From a virus, in the IMG/VR virus record IMGVR_UViG_3300046512_000149, positions 1 through 55,941 of that record: a DNA stretch of 55,941 nt. The stretch is one strand, 5' to 3'. Of the stretch, positions 8,238 to 15,455 are shown in pieces (position 1 is the stretch's first letter; the number at the start of each line of letters is the position of its first letter). The notes under the pieces are model-generated. The model searched no databases, was not told where the DNA came from, and saw only the letters and a list, made by a program, of their open reading frames with translations. The translations under genes were made by a program, and so were the position numbers.

Positions 8238-10154
8238 TTAGGCCGCGTACTTGACGCGCACAGCGTCGATGTGGCGCTGCATAGCGGCGCAGATGCGCGG
8301 GAAGTCGGAGTCGTGGTACAACTTGGCCGCCTTGTCGGTGGCCGCCGGCGCGAAGCCGAGCGACAGCAGGAAGTCGGCCGTTACGGTGAAGCACAGGCGC
8401 TCACCGATCTGGCCAAGGCGCAGCGTTGGTGGCGTGCGTGCGGCGTCGGCCGGCGCTACGTCCGCGAACAGGCCGGCCGCCACCAAATCAGTGGCGAGGT
8501 CCGCCAGGTGGCCATGATCTGCCAGCGCTACGGCCTGGCCGGCGGCAACCACGTTCGCTGCGGCTGCGCTGGCGATGCTCGCGTTTGCTGCGGCTAATGC
8601 GCTCTCGCGGGTCGCGGCCTGCTGCTTGGCGATGGCCTGGTCGTTGGCGGTGCGCTCGGCGGCCGCCAGCTTGCCCTTTTCCTCCAGTTGCGCCTTCGTT
8701 TCGGCCGCAACGCGGTCGCGCTCAGCCTGGACGGCAGCGGCAGCCACGTTGTCGGCTTCGATCTGCGCCAGGCGCGCCGCTTCAGCGATCACCGCATCGG
8801 CCCGGACCTTCTCTTTGGCCTCGATCTCGGCGCGCAGGTCGGCCGCTTTCTTTTCTTCGGCGGCCAGGTGCGCGGAGACGCGGGTCGTCACGACGAGCTG
8901 GAAGTCGTCCATTGGCTTGGCGATGATCTGCGCCATGTCCATGAACAGGGCGCCGTGGCCAGCGGCGTTTTCCTTGCACCATGCCTGCTTGGCGCGGTAA
9001 TCGGCGGCGGTGGTATTGGTGCTGATCTTGGCGTTGGCCAGCAGCGTGTCGACGGCATCCTGCAGGCTGGCCAGCGTGCGCTTGTTCTTCATGGCGCCAG
9101 CGAAGTCCGGCACCGGCGCGGTCAGGCGGAGCGGCTTGATCTCTACTTCCAGCGCAGCGACGTGCTCAGTGTAGGCATCCTTCGCCTTGGCCAGGATGCC
9201 TTCCTTGATCAGCTGCTTCTTGCTGACCACCAGCTTCTCCAGCACCAGGCGCTTCGAGCGCAGCTGCTCCTTTATGTTGTCGATAGTTTTCATGACCGTA
9301 TCGATGGTGGCGGCCTGGCCCAGCACGGACGCCTTAGTGGCTTCCAGGTCGCGCTCGGCGTCGGAGCAGAACTTGACCGTCGCTTCGGCGTTGGCGAAGT
9401 CCTCGTCGGTGGCCAGGTCGGTCTTGATCTTGGCGATGAAAGCGGTGGCCGCCGCCTGAAATGCGGGCAGATTTGACTGCACGACCTCGCCGCGCGTCTG
9501 GACGACCAGCGCGGGCAGGGCCATGATCACCTCGGCGGCCGGTTTCTCAACGATTTCGGTTGGGACATAGGCAGCGACGTCCAGGTCAAACTGCTCCCAG
9601 CCGGCGACGATGCGGTCGAACCAGGCTGTGTCCGGGTACACCCACATGTGAACCATGTTCTCGGCGGTGCCATCGGACACGACAAAGATCAGCTTTTCGG
9701 CGCCGGTGACCATCAGGATCTGCTGGCACTGTGGCGCGTGATCATCAGGCAGCACGCCGGACGATATTGAAGCGGCCAGGGCGGAGTTCCACTGCTTGTG
9801 CTCGAAGGCGATCGCCTCCGACATCGTCAGGCCGTCGCAGGACGCGCTCAGGTGGCCGAGAGAGCAGGTGACAGGGTACAGGTCGTCGCCAATGATGCCT
9901 TCGACGATGGGGCGCGCCAGCGCTTCAACCTGGTGACCGTAGTCGAGGATGTTCTCCTGCACCCAGTCGCTGAATTCCTTGCCGAGGCCAGTGGCCTTCA
10001 TGCGGATCAATTCAGAGCGCTTGGTTTTCGTGGACAGGCCCAGCGCTGCGGCCGCTTCGCTGGCGCCGTCGTGCTCCAGGCGGAATTGATGCCAATCCGG
10101 ACTTCCTTGGACCAGGTCGTGAATCTGGCGGGTCAGGCTATTTTCGCGTTGCAT
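8238..10154 (-). CDS. YqaJ-type viral exonuclease fused to a long coiled coil
   Basis: 638 aa. Residues ~1-200 are a YqaJ/lambda-Exo-like nuclease: SPDWHQFRLEHDGASEAAAA at the N-terminus, GHLSASCDGLT with the metal-binding aspartate, and AIAFEHKQW giving the E-x-K catalytic pair. Residues ~215-560 are alanine- and charge-rich coiled coil (LRAEIEAKEKVRADAVIAEA), and ~560-638 form a small C-terminal domain. Lambda Exo is only ~226 aa, so the extension is large. AAGGA lies 7 nt before ATG. With the next gene upstream it probably makes a two-component recombination system processing double-strand ends. Confidence 0.82.
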   Translation of the reverse strand: MQRENSLTRQIHDLVQGSPDWHQFRLEHDGASEAAAALGLSTKTKRSELIRMKATGLGKEFSDWVQENILDYGHQVEALARPIVEGIIGDDLYPVTCSLGHLSASCDGLTMSEAIAFEHKQWNSALAASISSGVLPDDHAPQCQQILMVTGAEKLIFVVSDGTAENMVHMWVYPDTAWFDRIVAGWEQFDLDVAAYVPTEIVEKPAAEVIMALPALVVQTRGEVVQSNLPAFQAAATAFIAKIKTDLATDEDFANAEATVKFCSDAERDLEATKASVLGQAATIDTVMKTIDNIKEQLRSKRLVLEKLVVSKKQLIKEGILAKAKDAYTEHVAALEVEIKPLRLTAPVPDFAGAMKNKRTLASLQDAVDTLLANAKISTNTTAADYRAKQAWCKENAAGHGALFMDMAQIIAKPMDDFQLVVTTRVSAHLAAEEKKAADLRAEIEAKEKVRADAVIAEAARLAQIEADNVAAAAVQAERDRVAAETKAQLEEKGKLAAAERTANDQAIAKQQAATRESALAAANASIASAAAANVVAAGQAVALADHGHLADLATDLVAAGLFADVAPADAARTPPTLRLGQIGERLCFTVTADFLLSLGFAPAATDKAAKLYHDSDFPRICAAMQRHIDAVRVKYAA

Positions 10155-10193
10155 AATTTTTCCTTGTAGTTATCGGGTATGTGCGGCGGCGGA

Positions 10194-11267
10194 TTACGCT
10201 TCTTCGGACCAGCTGTGGATAGTCAGCTCCTGGTCCTCAGTGAGCGTCATCTTGGTTTTGATCGTTGCGATCAGCTGGGCCGCAGTCTTCTTCTTATCGG
10301 CGATGACCTTGCGCCACTCAGGCGTTTTCGCGGTGAAGTCTTCCGGCGTGCACGGCTGGAGCTCCTTCGGCGCGGCCGGTTTAGCGGTCGGCGTCTTCTT
10401 GCCTTCCTCATCCTGGTTGGCTTTGTTTTCCATAACGGTTGCCCAGGTCGCTTCGCCGTCGCGGATGGCGCTGTAGATGCCGCGCAGATTGACCAGTTCG
10501 GCCGGCGAGCATTGGTCGAGGTCGTGGTTCAGGTACTCGACCAGATCGGTCGCCTTGACGCCCAGGGCGCCGAAAGCGTCAACGATGCGCTTGCGCTCGG
10601 CGGCTGGATCGCGGGCCGCGTCGTCCAACCGGATTGCCTTGATGATGTCGATCGCCTCGTCCTGGATATCGCCTGGGATAATGCGCAAGCCCAGCGTGCG
10701 GACGACTTTCGAGATCAGCGCGCCGCGCTTGTTCAGTAGGTCATCGTCATTTGCCGGCACGGTGTAGACCGGCTTGTTCCAACTATTGCGACGCATGGAT
10801 ATATAGCTGCCGTCATCCATCGGCTTGCTGCGCTCGACCGTCTTCGGCACCTTCGCGTCGAAGAAGTGGGTAATGTTTGCTTCCAGATCGGTCACGGAGA
10901 CGCGGAAGATTTCCTTGCTCTCGTCCTCGAACGTCAGGGTTGGCTCGATCAGAACATTGCGCATGTGGCGCAGCGCCGATTCGACAAACCTGATGCCCAA
11001 ACCTTCGACGCCCTGGCCGATGGGTTTCACGTAGTAGACGCTCTTATTGTTGGCGAAAGACGGGCGGCGGCACTCGCTCAGGATGTCGAGTCGGACCTGG
11101 TCCCAGTTGCGCGGGTTGCGCATCGCCATCACATAGCGCGCCTCTACCATGGCCTTGCCTTGAGCGGCCGCCATCGTCGATGCAGTTTCCTGCACGGCGA
11201 AAGTGGCCTGAGATTCGCCGAAGCCTTCGCGGGTTGCCAGGGCGTTCTGATTCGTTGGTGCGTTCAT
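10194..11267 (-). CDS. Probable recombination partner (single-strand annealing candidate)
   Basis: 357 aa. Contains VEARYVMAMRNPRNWDQVRL, SVYYVKPIGQGVEGLGIRF and VVRTLGLRIIPGDIQDEAID, shared with a phage family usually encoded next to YqaJ nucleases. I do not see a textbook RecT or Beta signature, so the annealase role is inferred from position beside the exonuclease. The C-terminal ~80 residues are lysine-rich and less ordered. GGAG lies 7 nt before ATG, which overlaps the stop of the tiny upstream gene. Confidence 0.65.
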   Translation of the reverse strand: MNAPTNQNALATREGFGESQATFAVQETASTMAAAQGKAMVEARYVMAMRNPRNWDQVRLDILSECRRPSFANNKSVYYVKPIGQGVEGLGIRFVESALRHMRNVLIEPTLTFEDESKEIFRVSVTDLEANITHFFDAKVPKTVERSKPMDDGSYISMRRNSWNKPVYTVPANDDDLLNKRGALISKVVRTLGLRIIPGDIQDEAIDIIKAIRLDDAARDPAAERKRIVDAFGALGVKATDLVEYLNHDLDQCSPAELVNLRGIYSAIRDGEATWATVMENKANQDEEGKKTPTAKPAAPKELQPCTPEDFTAKTPEWRKVIADKKKTAAQLIATIKTKMTLTEDQELTIHSWSEEA

Positions 11268-11395
11268 TTATATCTCCGGTTCAACTTCGTTAAAGCTGCG
11301 TTCAGCAGGGCAAGGCGTAATGCGTGTTGCGGGCGGTGGCCGGCGCGCAGGTTGCGTAGCGCGGCGCCGGCGATATCGGCGAGGAGGGCTCTCAC
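11264..11395 (-). CDS. Tiny basic protein
   Basis: 43 aa, sequence beginning MRALLADIAGAALRNLRAG from a GTG start. Both ends use 4-bp overlaps (GTGA upstream, ATGA downstream), which is the strongest argument that it is translated. Rich in leucine, alanine and arginine, probably one amphipathic helix. Function unknown. Confidence 0.6.
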   Translation of the reverse strand: MRALLADIAGAALRNLRAGHRPQHALRLALLNAALTKLNRRYK

Positions 11396-11523
11396 GTGGT
11401 CCTCCCGTAAATCACCGCCTGGTCGCGGCACGCGCTTTCGGCGTCGGCGTGCTGCATGTAGGCGTAGCCCAGGAAGATCACCAGCAGGAGCAGGGTGGTG
11501 GTCACGGCGTCACGGATTTTCAT
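11392..11523 (-). CDS. Tiny single-span membrane protein
   Basis: 43 aa, beginning MKIRDAVTTTLLLLVIFLGY. One membrane helix is followed by a short polar tail with one cysteine. Its stop overlaps the GTG of the next gene by 4 bp and its start lies inside the 3' end of the preceding gene. Typical of small phage inner-membrane peptides; function unknown. Confidence 0.6.
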   Translation of the reverse strand: MKIRDAVTTTLLLLVIFLGYAYMQHADAESACRDQAVIYGRTT

Positions 11524-11734
11524 CGGCGACTCCTTTAAGTGCAGCGCGACGCGCCTCGGCCTGGTCGCGACCGGCTTGGATCGCTGCTTGAATCGTCTCG
11601 CGGCGACGCTCTGGCGGAACGTTCATGCCTTCGAGTGCGATTTCCAGCACCCGTAGGTTCAGCCCGGTCAGCGCGCGGCCGCCACTGAGAAGCGCGACCT
11701 GCTTTTGCAGGGCGGTGTAGGCAGCGGTCGTCAT
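11510..11734 (-). CDS. Small hypothetical protein
   Basis: 74 aa from MTTAAYTALQKQVALLSGGR. The start at 11734 makes an ATGA overlap with the upstream gene, which is why I rejected the longer open frame to 11833. Predicted helical, with an arginine-rich second half (PPERRRETIQAAIQ). No family recognised. Confidence 0.62.
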   Translation of the reverse strand: MTTAAYTALQKQVALLSGGRALTGLNLRVLEIALEGMNVPPERRRETIQAAIQAGRDQAEARRAALKGVADENP

Positions 11735-11886
11735 GGCGCCACCAGCGGCGGGATTGCGAGGTCGACCAGCCATTGCGCCAGCAGGACCAGCAGGCATACG
11801 GCGCCGATCATCAGGCGAGGGTGGCGGCTGCAAAAGTCGCCCGGCGCGCCGAACAGCAGACGCGTGGTCAGATTCGAGGTTTTCAT
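11731..11886 (-). CDS. Small single-span membrane protein
   Basis: 51 aa, starting MKTSNLTTRLLFGAPG, with one membrane helix (LMIGAVCLLVLLAQWLVDLA) near the C-terminus. A GGAG site lies 9 nt before this ATG; the alternative ATG 15 bp upstream lacks one. Function unknown. Confidence 0.55.
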   Translation of the reverse strand: MKTSNLTTRLLFGAPGDFCSRHPRLMIGAVCLLVLLAQWLVDLAIPPLVAP

Positions 11887-11903
11887 GATGATTCGCTCCA
11901 TGG

Positions 11904-12632
11904 TTATCGGGCCATGCCGGCGCGCCAGCTCTTGGCGTGCTCGCACTGGATCGCGTAGCCGGCGGCGCAACCTTCGTCCCACAGGTTCAGCAGTTCAGCG
12001 GCCTCGGCGCGCGGGTAGATGCGGGCGGCGTACTGGTTGGCCAGATCCTCATGCACTGCGGTGCCGTGGCGGTAGATGCGGCTGCGCACTTCCTCCAGCA
12101 TTTCCGGATACAAGGCCAGCACGACAGCGTGGCCGACCTCGTGCGCCAGGACGAAATCACGGCGCGGCTTCGGCAGGTCGCAGACGCGGGCATTGACGCG
12201 CACCAGGTCGCTGGCCGGCTCGTATTCGCCGTTGTTGCCGTCGTTTGCGGTACCGACCATCACCCGCAGGTTGTCGATCTTCGCGGCGTCGGCCAGCCAG
12301 ACCACGCGCTTCGCCTCTTCCTTGAAGACATCGAGGTCAGCGCGCAACTTGTCGATGCACGAGGCTTGCGCGGTGCTGCACAAGGCGAGGGCGCACCCGG
12401 CGATCGCGCCGGCGAACTCGCGGCTGACCAGCTTCGGTGCCGGCGCGTTGCGGTTCGTGCGCTCGATCTCGCGCAGGGCGTAGGTGCTGCCGGTGGGCAC
12501 GCGGTCGCTGGCGTCCAGATTGCCGCCGGTCAGGTGCTCCAACAGGCCGCTGTCGGCGTAGGCGTAATCCATCGCCCAGTAGACGGCGAGACGCGAGTCG
12601 CGGCCGGCGGTCATGTGGTTGGCGGCGCTCAT
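11904..12632 (-). CDS. HEVGH zincin-like metalloprotease domain protein
   Basis: 242 aa. The zinc-binding motif HEVGH is at residues 164-168 (FVLAHEVGHAVVLALYPEML), inside a C-terminal domain that resembles a small zinc protease. Residues ~70-92 (REFAGAIAGCALALCSTA then QASC) look like a signal peptide buried in the chain, as if an exported protease had been fused behind a ~70-residue phage domain. Starts with an ATGA overlap. Whether it is processed or exported cannot be told from sequence. Confidence 0.65.
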   Translation of the reverse strand: MSAANHMTAGRDSRLAVYWAMDYAYADSGLLEHLTGGNLDASDRVPTGSTYALREIERTNRNAPAPKLVSREFAGAIAGCALALCSTAQASCIDKLRADLDVFKEEAKRVVWLADAAKIDNLRVMVGTANDGNNGEYEPASDLVRVNARVCDLPKPRRDFVLAHEVGHAVVLALYPEMLEEVRSRIYRHGTAVHEDLANQYAARIYPRAEAAELLNLWDEGCAAGYAIQCEHAKSWRAGMAR

Positions 12633-12946
12633 GCTGCACCTGCTGGAGTGGTGGCGACCAGGCCGTCGTATTCACCGACGGTGTACTTGCCTGCGCCGGC
12701 GGTGCGGCCACAGAACGGGCAGAAGCTGGCAACGAAAGGCATTGTTTTGCCGTTGGCGCTGCTGAAACCCTTGCCGGTGCCACGGATGCGGAACGGGACG
12801 TTGATGGTGCTGATCAAGTCCATGTCATCGGTCATTTGAAAGCCGGTGGCCATGCACTCCACGGTGATGCCGGTGCCAGCTTTCTCGACGATGAAAGGCG
12901 CTGCCGCCAGATTGGTTTCGGTACGCTTGACGCAGTTGCAATTCAT
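12629..12946 (-). CDS. Small protein with zinc knuckle
   Basis: 105 aa. Two cysteine pairs (MNCNCVKR at the start and SFCPFCGRTAG near residue 75) could bind one zinc ion. A strong AGGAG precedes the ATG, and the stop overlaps the next gene. Function unknown. Confidence 0.65.
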   Translation of the reverse strand: MNCNCVKRTETNLAAAPFIVEKAGTGITVECMATGFQMTDDMDLISTINVPFRIRGTGKGFSSANGKTMPFVASFCPFCGRTAGAGKYTVGEYDGLVATTPAGAA

Positions 12947-13229
12947 CGTGCTCTCCTGGGTAACTTCGTTGTTTGGGACCGCGTTCGCCGGTCGCTGCGT
13001 GTGGTGCCGGGCTACCTTCGCCTTTACAGACTTGCCGGCTCAACTTCACCGGGATTTCCGGGAGCGGGTTCTAGCCGTCCGGGTCCGGTCATGCGGCAAC
13101 CAACAGGGGAGGCGGCTAGCGTGTGCGGTGCCGTATGTACGGCGCTGGCTCTGCGCATTTGCTCGACCAGCAACAACCGGCCGCCTCCACTGTTGGCCCT
13201 GCGCACACCTGGCGCAGGTCAGGCCAAGC
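12947..13229 (-). other. Stretch without a confident gene
   Basis: About 280 bp between two minus-strand genes. A 60-residue minus-strand frame (13024-13206) is open and ends in a proline/glycine-rich tail, but it has no clear ribosome site and no recognisable features. I do not call it. No promoter or terminator is obvious. Confidence 0.4.
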
Positions 13230-13577
13230 TCACGGCATCGCCGCCTTGTCCCATGCACGGCGATCGGCGCGATCCTCGTTCCTGCTGGCCGCGCGCGCTT
13301 CGACGCCGGCACGGTCAACGGCGCGCTCCATGCCGGCGAGCTCGGCATGCGAGAAAAAGCTCACCAAGTTCAAGCGTGTGCCGGAGGGAGCCACGGCTTC
13401 AACGGTGCAACCTTGTTCAACATCCGCCATGCCGAACAGGTCGACGTACACTCCACGGAGAAGGTGACCCGCCATCAGCTGCCGCATGCCAGCAGGGACT
13501 TGCGGCTGCGCAAACGTGACTGGCGCCACATTGCCGGCCATCAGCTGGAGCAGGGCGGCGGAGACTGGCGCGTTCAT
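13230..13577 (-). CDS. Hypothetical phage protein
   Basis: 115 aa, beginning MNAPVSAALLQLMAGNVAP. The middle (RGVYVDLFGMADVEQGCTVE) looks like a small beta domain; the C-terminus is arginine- and aspartate-rich. The start overlaps the upstream stop by 4 bp. No family recognised. Confidence 0.62.
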   Translation of the reverse strand: MNAPVSAALLQLMAGNVAPVTFAQPQVPAGMRQLMAGHLLRGVYVDLFGMADVEQGCTVEAVAPSGTRLNLVSFFSHAELAGMERAVDRAGVEARAASRNEDRADRRAWDKAAMP

Positions 13578-13720
13578 GCTTTGCTCCCGGCGTTGTTCGG
13601 CAGCAGCTTCCAGCCCAGCTGCTGGCGGAACTGTTCCGGCGACAGCGGTGGTGTGCGGTCGGCGCGGTGCCGCGCCATTAGTGCTCGGACCTGCTCTTTG
13701 CTTGGGTGGGTGGTGGTCAT
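13574..13720 (-). CDS. Small conserved phage protein, paralogue of the one at 37373
   Basis: 48 aa. HPSKEQVRALMARHRAD, a PP..SPE stretch and RQQLGWKLLPNNA align with the 52-aa product encoded at 37373-37531 on the other strand (HPSKQLVRDFMDARTRSD, RRQLGWDLLPANR). Its ATGA overlap with the next gene supports translation. It is among the first genes of the leftward transcript. Role unknown. Confidence 0.62.
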   Translation of the reverse strand: MTTTHPSKEQVRALMARHRADRTPPLSPEQFRQQLGWKLLPNNAGSKA

Positions 13721-13725
13721 GGCGA

Positions 13726-13833
13726 TCAGCCCAGCGACGCCGGAGCGGCCACGGTCGTGAAGTCGAACTGCGGAACTACGTCGCCAGCAGCTGCGGCTGC
13801 GTCGGTCAGGGCTTTCATTTCGGCTGCGGACAT
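13726..13833 (-). CDS. First small gene of the leftward operon
   Basis: 35 aa, beginning MSAAEMKALTDAAAAAGDVV, after a GGAG site. An ATG 12 bp upstream (13845) is an alternative. It is nearest to the promoter at 13871-13898, the position lambda uses for N, but it is not basic and does not look like an antiterminator. Confidence 0.5.
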   Translation of the reverse strand: MSAAEMKALTDAAAAAGDVVPQFDFTTVAAPASLG

Positions 13834-13870
13834 TTCGTTCTCCATCGCTGTTGGTGTGTCGATGGATTGA

Positions 13871-13898
13871 ACTATACGCGAATGGATAGAAAAATCAA
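13871..13898 (-). promoter_or_regulatory. Leftward early promoter (PL-like)
   Basis: On the minus strand, TTGATT (13893-13898) and TATAGT (13871-13876) are separated by 16 bp and drive the leftward operon. Both hexamers lie within or against the two operator copies, so repressor binding would block it. Confidence 0.65.
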
Positions 13899-13913
13899 TA
13901 CGCGAATGGATAA
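13872..13913. promoter_or_regulatory. Left operator: two copies of an 18-bp site (OL-like)
   Basis: CTATACGCGAATGGATAG at 13872-13889 and CAATACGCGAATGGATAA at 13896-13913, 24 bp apart. The first is an exact inverted copy of a site at 19712-19729 between repressor and Cro-like genes. Outer bases CTATxC...GxATAG are symmetric, as expected for a dimeric HTH repressor. Confidence 0.75.
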
Positions 13914-13920
13914 ATTTTGA

Positions 13921-14387
13921 TAAAATATTTTCGTCGCGTGATTTTTGCGACCGCCCACCGGGAAGAACAGAAACCGGCGGTGGGGGATAGGCGGAACGGC
14001 TACCTGGGAAAACTGGGGGGGCAAGGGTGAGATCCGCACGCGGTGGCGAAGAGAGAGCCGCGTACCCGAAAGTCTGTCGGATGGTGCCTCGCACGTGCGT
14101 TCGCGCATGTGAGTCGAGCTAACGCCTGAAGGATGCAGTGGCTACGCGTACGTGCTCGCGCTATTAGCTCCGCTCGGGGCTAAAGGGGCAAGATTAAAGT
14201 TGAAAAAGACGAAGGGAATAGGGTACAGGAGCGCGCGGAAGCGTGCGACAAGCGAGCGGGGAGCGAGCGCCCGAGCGCCAGCTCGGAACCGAGCGGAGCG
14301 AGGCTACAGGAGAATTTCTTTTCTATAAGAAACTGTATCTGTATAGAGCGCGTGAAGTATCTAATGCGCGCGAGGCGCATTCTGGGT
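13921..14387. other. Non-coding stretch between left operator and cargo island
   Basis: No convincing gene on either strand. Several short purine-rich and GAGCG-rich runs are present around 14220-14310 but no ordered repeat. It separates the early promoter from the cargo region and may hold untranslated or regulatory RNA; nothing specific can be shown. Confidence 0.4.
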
Positions 14388-14416
14388 AAAAAATGCCCCG
14401 GCTGGCGGGGCCTTTT
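14388..14416. terminator. Bidirectional intrinsic terminator
   Basis: Stem GCCCCG (14395-14400) and CGGGGC (14406-14411) with a 5-nt loop. It is flanked by AAAAAA on the left and TTTT on the right, so it can stop transcripts from both directions. It would end the minus-strand deaminase transcript. Confidence 0.75.
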
Positions 14417-14490
14417 GCGGCGAGGGAGTCATTCCCGCCTATCGGCGATCGGTGGTCCGGTCAGTATCACCTGGATCACGCAGAGCGTTT

Positions 14491-15240
14491 TTATAAATTG
14501 CGACCTTGAGTGTTGTAGTAATCGATCAAATCTTCTCCGTTTGCTCCAGCGTCGTGGGGTATGAAGTAGTCGACTCTAATTTCGAGCTCTGGGTCCGCTT
14601 CATCTTCAATATTTCGGAGGTCATCTTCACATGCCCCGCAGGGCTGACGTTCGGTGATAATGTTTAGATCCTCAGAATCTCCTCTGGAGGCTAGATATAT
14701 AGCGGACACCAGTATTTCGGCGTGTGAATTCGACGCGCTCCGATGAAAATTATTCGCATTATTGAAATCCACACCAACATTGTGATGCATGTAGGAGCGC
14801 GCTGTGATTCCCATTCGTGTCCGCGCCGCCCAGATTCTGTCGTCGTCAGCAATATGGGTCGATTCGGTTTCAGTGTATCGTTGAACCGGTTGTTTTTGAC
14901 TGGAGGTTGCTTCTGCGGGAGCTATTCCTGCTGGGATCGAAGGAATACTTGATATAGAACCTAAACCAGGTCGACGCTGAACAGGAAGCGCCTTCCGCAA
15001 TTCATTTAATGAACTCGCAGACGGGCTGGCAGCCATTAGAGCTGCTTTTTGTTGGAGTATTAGAGTTTTCGGAGATGACCTCATCACCTGATGCTGTTTC
15101 TGCAACACCATAGCCGCCTCGCGAACATTGGGGCGGCTTGATTCGCTCAAACTTTGAATAAAAGTTGACGGCGCTGCATGGCTGGCATGGATATCTGGCG
15201 TTTTCGAATTATCGTTGCTATTGCGGACTTGTGCCTTCAT
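14491..15240 (-). CDS. Putative nucleic-acid deaminase toxin with injection-system-like N-terminus
   Basis: 249 aa. Residues 173-175 are HAE and 200-204 are PCGAC, the zinc-binding and proton-shuttle motifs of the cytidine-deaminase-like fold, in the spacing used by bacterial polymorphic-toxin deaminases (SNSHAEILVSAIYLASRG, then ITERQPCGACEDDL). Residues 1-122 are disordered, with a helical repeat-like segment (VREAAMVLQKQHQ) and two VQR motifs (87-89, 119-121), resembling N-termini of payloads of extracellular contractile injection systems. No signal peptide. AT-richer than the phage core. Located where lambda carries rexAB, so lysogenic expression is likely. Target (DNA, RNA or nucleotide) is unknown. 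Exact deaminase subfamily not assigned. Confidence 0.72.
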   Translation of the reverse strand: MKAQVRNSNDNSKTPDIHASHAAPSTFIQSLSESSRPNVREAAMVLQKQHQVMRSSPKTLILQQKAALMAASPSASSLNELRKALPVQRRPGLGSISSIPSIPAGIAPAEATSSQKQPVQRYTETESTHIADDDRIWAARTRMGITARSYMHHNVGVDFNNANNFHRSASNSHAEILVSAIYLASRGDSEDLNIITERQPCGACEDDLRNIEDEADPELEIRVDYFIPHDAGANGEDLIDYYNTQGRNL

Positions 15241-15262
15241 TGCCCCCCCCAGTTCATAAGTT

Positions 15263-15280
15263 TGAGCGCTAGAACGCTCA
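15263..15280. repeat. Inverted repeat upstream of the deaminase gene
   Basis: TGAGCG (15263-15268) and CGCTCA (15275-15280) with a 6-nt spacer, 23 bp before the deaminase start codon. Could be an operator or a 5'-leader hairpin; nothing decides between them. Confidence 0.4.
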
Positions 15281-15398
15281 CTATGATTTACCGAGTATAC
15301 GTCTTCTTGGGGCGGGGAAACTCGCGAATTGTCACCACAGCTAACGTAATCGGGCTCCGACCCGCAGTCCAGGAGCCCCTAAATTCTGCGCTTGCATT

Positions 15399-15413
15399 GG
15401 ATGGTGCGCAGCC
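15399..15413. repeat. Cassette-border repeat, copy 1
   Basis: GGATGGTGCGCAGCC, related to the copies at 16311, 16725 and 17014. Here it is part of a 7-bp hairpin (ATGGTGC 15401-15407 with GCACCAT 15415-15421). Confidence 0.5.
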
Positions 15414-15424
15414 GGCACCATGCA

Positions 15425-15448
15425 TAAAAAAGCCCGCGCGCGGCGGAC
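15425..15448 (-). terminator. Intrinsic terminator of the gene at 15456-16286
   Basis: On the minus strand a GC-rich stem (CCGCCGCGCGCGGGC, one bulged base) is followed by TTTTTT (15426-15431 on the plus strand as AAAAAA), immediately after the stop codon. Confidence 0.6.
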
Positions 15449-15455
15449 CGGTGAG

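Noticed and set aside
12846-13760. Long plus-strand open frame (304 codons) across the start of the leftward operon
   Set aside because: Low-complexity composition typical of the antisense of GC-rich genes, no ribosome site; the minus strand has overlapping, coupled genes.
13726-13845. First leftward gene as lambda N antiterminator
   Set aside because: N proteins carry an arginine-rich RNA-binding start; this peptide is acidic/alanine-rich.
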